Shown here one piece after another: positions 61,174 through 64,000 of a stretch of 64,000 nt of DNA; position 1 is the stretch's first letter, and each line of letters begins with the position of its first letter. Under the pieces are notes generated by a model, which was not told the origin of the DNA, did not search any database, and saw only the letters and a list, made by a program, of their open reading frames with translations. A program made the position numbers and the translations under genes. Source of the DNA: Hydrogenivirga caldilitoris (GTDB taxonomy: Bacteria > Aquificota > Aquificia > Aquificales > Aquificaceae); NCBI RefSeq assembly GCF_003664005.1, contig NZ_RCCJ01000001.1, positions 372,001 to 436,000 of the forward strand, read 5' to 3'.

Positions 61174-61725
61174 TCAGGAGCCTTCCAGGCTGTATCTGAT
61201 AATCTCTAAAAGGGTTAGTAAAGTCTTCTTAACGTCCTCCTTATCCTTCGCGGAAAGGGGTATTACCGGTATGCCCTCCTCCTCGGATATATCAAGGGCA
61301 AACTTTACATCCTCAGGAGACCAGGCGTTGGGAAGGTCCTGTTTATTGGCACCAACCACAACCGGCACAGGGAACCTTGACTGGAAGAAGTTGATTATCT
61401 TCCTCGCTTCGTGAAAGGTTTTTGGGTCAGTGCTGTCAACGAGAACTATTATCCCCAGGGCACCCTCACCGAGTATCTCCCACATGAAATCAAACCTTGA
61501 TTGCCCAGGTGTCCCAAAAAGGTACAGTTCGTGCTCATCGTCTATCCTTATCTTTCCGAAATCCATAGCAACGGTGGTGTAGTCTTTAACGTTTTTTTCA
61601 GTTATACCAGAGGTTTTCCTTTCGGTAGCGACGGTCTTTATCTCGCTTACTGTATTTATAAACTGGGTCTTCCCTGCCGCGAAGGGACCTGCCACAACTA
61701 TCTTAATCTTTTTAAGCTCCTTCAT
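61174..61725 (-). CDS. Ras-like small GTPase, CvnD/COG2229 type
   Basis: The 183-residue GTPase has G1 GPFAAGKT (13-20), G3 FGTPGQ (70-75) followed by RFDFMWEIL, G4 NKQD (127-130) and G5 SAK. The G3 motif begins Gly-Thr instead of the usual Asp-Thr, and the RFxFMWE stretch matches the COG2229 family. That family includes CvnD of actinobacterial conservons and is related to MglA. The protein is cytoplasmic. The genes upstream encode a DUF4388 protein and a roadblock protein, the expected regulatory partners. Confidence 0.9.
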   Translation of the reverse strand: MKELKKIKIVVAGPFAAGKTQFINTVSEIKTVATERKTSGITEKNVKDYTTVAMDFGKIRIDDEHELYLFGTPGQSRFDFMWEILGEGALGIIVLVDSTDPKTFHEARKIINFFQSRFPVPVVVGANKQDLPNAWSPEDVKFALDISEEEGIPVIPLSAKDKEDVKKTLLTLLEIIRYSLEGS

Positions 61726-61732
61726 GCCCCAC

Positions 61733-62425
61733 CTACAGCTGCTTTATTTTCTCTATTATCTTTGCAAGAAGGTCAAGGGTTATGGAGGGTTTCTGCACCC
61801 TCTCCTTCCTCTTCCTTCTTATTATCCCCGCTGCGAGAAAACCGTATAGAGCTCTATCAACGGTAAGCCTGTCCAACCCTGCCTCTTTCCTTATGTCTGC
61901 GACGCTCTTATTCCCATCTACAAGGGATAGAACTTTCTTCTCCTCCTCTGTTAGATTAACCCTGGCGACTCTCTCATCTACATCGGGAGCTTTTTCAAAC
62001 ACCAAAAGCTCATCGGAGATTTTTCTCTCAACCTCCTCCTCTGTAAGGGAACGTGAGGCTCTCATGATGAGCTCTTCCACCGGGTAACGGACCGGTACAT
62101 CGCTATCGTACTTTATAAACCCGGGCGTAAAGGAAAATATACCTTCTTTCTGCTCAAGCCTCGGTAAAAAGAAGCGCTCTATAGTTTTGTGGATATCTTC
62201 CTTCTTTATACGTAGTCTGCTGATGAGCTGCTCAAAGTTCCTGTCCGTATATACCCTGAAAACCTTGTCAACTGGTCTTGCGAAGATGACCTCCCCGTCT
62301 TTAACGTAGTATGCGACTATCATATCCTTCCATTCAACCAAAAGAACACCGCTCTTTTTATCCTTGGCAAGGACCTGAAGTATATCTGCAAAGCTGAAAG
62401 TGGTTAAATCTCCTGTAAGCGCCAT
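61733..62425 (-). CDS. DUF4388 (PATAN-like) protein with winged-helix end
   Basis: The 230-residue protein begins MALTGDLTTFSFADILQVLAKDKKSGVL, the typical DUF4388 start, with the domain spanning about 1-120. The C-terminal part (about 160-215, LTEEEKKVLSLVDGNKSVADI then LTVDRALYGFLAAGII) looks like a winged-helix. DUF4388 proteins often accompany small GTPases and response regulators. It lies between the roadblock gene (3-nt gap) and the GTPase gene (7-nt gap) and is the likely adaptor between them. Confidence 0.86.
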   Translation of the reverse strand: MALTGDLTTFSFADILQVLAKDKKSGVLLVEWKDMIVAYYVKDGEVIFARPVDKVFRVYTDRNFEQLISRLRIKKEDIHKTIERFFLPRLEQKEGIFSFTPGFIKYDSDVPVRYPVEELIMRASRSLTEEEVERKISDELLVFEKAPDVDERVARVNLTEEEKKVLSLVDGNKSVADIRKEAGLDRLTVDRALYGFLAAGIIRRKRKERVQKPSITLDLLAKIIEKIKQL

Positions 62426-62428
62426 CTA

Positions 62429-62785
62429 TTAACCTATAGCCTCCTTAAGTTGAGTCTGAGCTTTCTTTATATCCATAAGCAGGAGACCCAGCTTGGCAGC
62501 GTTGCTTGCAAGGACGGTAAGAACCGCGTCCTGTCCGATTCCGGTAAGCACGATGTAGCCCTCTTCCCCTTTTATGGTAATCTGCTCAAGGGTTCCCTTT
62601 TGAAGTTCCTCAGTGACCTTTTCTCCCAGGGAGAGGATAGCTGCGCTCATAGCTGCAACTCTGTCCTCCTCTATGCCCGGCTTGAGTACCGCGGATATGG
62701 GGAGACCATCGGCACTGACGAGAACGGCACCTTCCAAACCAGAACTTTTGATAAGTTCCTGCAAGACCTTCTCGTACTTGTCCAT
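62429..62785 (-). CDS. Roadblock/LC7 domain protein
   Basis: The 118-residue single-domain protein has the roadblock pattern: SSGLEGAVLVSADGLPISAVL, an AAMSAAILSLGEKV helix and GYIVLTGIGQDAVLTVLAS. Roadblock dimers act as GTPase-activating or scaffolding partners of bacterial Ras-like GTPases (MglB for MglA, CvnB for CvnD). Gene order with the GTPase supports the same pairing here. Confidence 0.92.
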   Translation of the reverse strand: MDKYEKVLQELIKSSGLEGAVLVSADGLPISAVLKPGIEEDRVAAMSAAILSLGEKVTEELQKGTLEQITIKGEEGYIVLTGIGQDAVLTVLASNAAKLGLLLMDIKKAQTQLKEAIG

Positions 62786-62800
62786 ATCTAATAACCCTCC

Positions 62801-63511
62801 TTATTCTTCTTTTATAAGTTCAAGTCTCTTCATTACTCCTCTCTCCAGCTTCATAACCCTTTCTATCCCCTCCTTTACTCTCTGAACATCTATTTTATCG
62901 TCTTTTTCTTCCAGAAGTGCAGAAATTCTTTCAAGCTCTTCCCCGCACTCTCTAAGGTCCCTTTTTATCTCCATGAAAAGCTCTGCGTAATCCTCAAATA
63001 CGTTCTGGACAGCCTGCCCTATAGCTCCAACCGGGTCAAGTCCTGCAGGAAACTCCGTCTTCAGGTAGCCTTCTCTGACCCTGTCCAGGGATTCCAAAAG
63101 CTTTGAGGTGTTTTCCGATATGCTCTCTATCTGGTCTTCCAGTGCGTTAATCTGTTTTTGATATTTGTCTTCAAAGTTCTTCACAAGCTCCTTTATGCTT
63201 TCAACAACGGTAACCATCTCCTCGTGGATAGGTATCGGGACTACGGTCTTCTCCTTATGCCTTTCTTCAAGGATATCTATCACATACATCAGCCTTCCGA
63301 ACAACTCCTCAAGTTTTCCCTTAGTCCAGAGAAGGTTGAAGACTACCCATGCGGAGGATATGGCAAAGCCCACACCGAGGGCGTAGTATGGATTTACCTG
63401 CCCGAGAAAAAATAGGGCGAAGGATATAAGTATCCCCAGGAATATGGAAGAAAGAACGAAAAATTTTAGAAGCTCGTTTCCTAAAGAGGAAATTCTCGGT
63501 GTTTCAACCAT
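62801..63511 (-). CDS. Membrane-anchored coiled-coil protein, first gene of the GTPase module
   Basis: The 236-residue protein has two membrane helices (about 14-36 and 41-62). A long cytoplasmic coiled-coil (about 65-230) includes KNFEDKYQKQINALEDQIES and the closing LEEKDDKIDVQRVKEGIERV. I recognise no catalytic domain. It could anchor or sense for the roadblock/GTPase pair, in the position that a CvnA-type kinase occupies in conservons. The ATG at 63511 is preferred; a TTG at 63526 is an alternative. Confidence 0.8.
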   Translation of the reverse strand: MVETPRISSLGNELLKFFVLSSIFLGILISFALFFLGQVNPYYALGVGFAISSAWVVFNLLWTKGKLEELFGRLMYVIDILEERHKEKTVVPIPIHEEMVTVVESIKELVKNFEDKYQKQINALEDQIESISENTSKLLESLDRVREGYLKTEFPAGLDPVGAIGQAVQNVFEDYAELFMEIKRDLRECGEELERISALLEEKDDKIDVQRVKEGIERVMKLERGVMKRLELIKEE

Positions 63512-63570
63512 GGGCTCACCCTTCAAACCCTCCTAACAAAGGTTATCGCTACAAGACGTGGATTTTTCAA

Positions 63571-64000
63571 TTATTCCAGATTCCCTTCTTCTATGAAGAG
63601 TTCCCTCCTCATAGCCACCTTACCTGTCCTTGCCATTTCCTTTATACCAAAAGGTTTCAGGAGTTCCAGCATGGCGTTTATCTTTTCCTCATCACCGGTG
63701 ACCTCTATGGTGTAGGTCTCAGGAGAGACGTCAACTATCTTTCCTCTGAATATCTCAACTATTCTCAAAACTTCGTCTCTCGCCCTTGAAGTGGGTGTGT
63801 GGACCTTTACCAGGACGAGCTCCCTTTCTACATGGGGGACATCCGTTATGTCTCTTACCTTTAAGGTATCTATTAGTTTCCTGAGCTGTTTCACAACCTG
63901 GTCTATAACTATGTCATCACCAACAACCTCTATGGTCATCCTTGATATTCCTGGTTCGTGGGTTTCTCCAACGGAAAGGCTCTCTATGTTGTATCCCTTT
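63571..64000 (-). CDS. ilvH: Acetolactate synthase small (regulatory) subunit, 5' partial
   Basis: The frame runs off the right edge, with the visible N-terminal part reading [20 protein letters not shown], a classic ACT-domain segment of IlvH. The second, C-terminal ACT-like domain follows ([31 protein letters not shown]). IlvH binds valine and controls the catalytic IlvB subunit in branched-chain amino-acid synthesis. About 20 N-terminal residues are missing. A 59-nt gap separates it from the GTPase module. Confidence 0.95.
   Translation of the reverse strand, partial: KGYNIESLSVGETHEPGISRMTIEVVGDDIVIDQVVKQLRKLIDTLKVRDITDVPHVERELVLVKVHTPTSRARDEVLRIVEIFRGKIVDVSPETYTIEVTGDEEKINAMLELLKPFGIKEMARTGKVAMRRELFIEEGNLE

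Overview
The window is a gene-dense bacterial chromosome segment that fits a chemolithoautotrophic member of the Aquificales (Aquifex / Hydrogenobacter / Hydrogenivirga type). The strongest evidence is the operon at 7.9-13.1 kb. It encodes isocitrate dehydrogenase, an OsmC-like protein and both subunits of a biotin-dependent 2-oxoglutarate carboxylase (cfiB, cfiA), the two-enzyme route from 2-oxoglutarate to isocitrate used in the reductive TCA cycle of Hydrogenobacter. Supporting features are a DHH-CBS-nucleotidyltransferase fusion like those of Aquifex, outer-membrane proteins (TonB receptor, two other barrels) and a sigma-54 nitrogen operon. No species is claimed, and base composition was not computed.

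Layout. 0-4.4 kb: copper uptake and insertion (SCO protein, OprC/NosA-like TonB receptor), a lipoprotein, an FolM-like SDR and a QueC-like PP-loop protein. 4.4-6.3 kb: purA with two small genes. 6.4-7.8 kb: two convergent IclR regulators, the first interrupted near its end by an in-frame TAG. 7.9-13.5 kb: the icd-osmC-cfiB-cfiA carbon-fixation operon, then tsaE. 13.5-23.4 kb: housekeeping genes (dnaJ, coaX, thrB, nfu, a DinG/XPD-type helicase, ribH, nusB, murD), an exported DsrE-family protein and a short protein resembling half of sulfur oxygenase reductase. The one long non-coding stretch (14563-14985) holds a degenerate CRISPR-like repeat pair and nested inverted repeats. 23.4-23.6 kb: tRNA-Cys and tRNA-Gly. 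23.7-29.6 kb: ugd, a TPR protein, a radical SAM enzyme, an arsenic locus (arsC, arsR, thioredoxin-like, arsP-like permease), engB and hslV.

29.5-38 kb: uvrC, then the flagellar set flhA-flhF-flhG-fliA (a motile cell), trmD and a Xer-type recombinase. 38-46.9 kb: mobB with two uncharacterised genes, an NtrY-like sensor kinase overlapping phoU, nucleoside salvage (deoC, a uridine-phosphorylase-like gene), def, a radical SAM protein and a CDF metal exporter fused to a NifX-like domain. 46.2-51 kb: a four-gene minus-strand operon with a glycosyltransferase-like protein and the 835-residue tRNA nucleotidyltransferase fusion. 51-55.4 kb: the nitrogen operon glnB-glnA-amtB-porin, with a near-perfect sigma-54 promoter and a strong terminator. 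55.4-61.2 kb: an HAD phosphatase, rpmA/rplU, purL, lspA, an archaemetzincin and an MFS transporter. 61.2-63.5 kb: a four-gene module of Ras-like GTPase, DUF4388 protein, roadblock protein and membrane coiled-coil protein that resembles an actinobacterial conservon without its kinase. The window ends inside ilvH.

Genes are packed tightly, with many 1-60 nt overlaps and ATGA junctions. No insertion sequence, prophage or intact CRISPR array was seen. Family assignments come from motifs read by eye and from recalled family knowledge; no database search was run.
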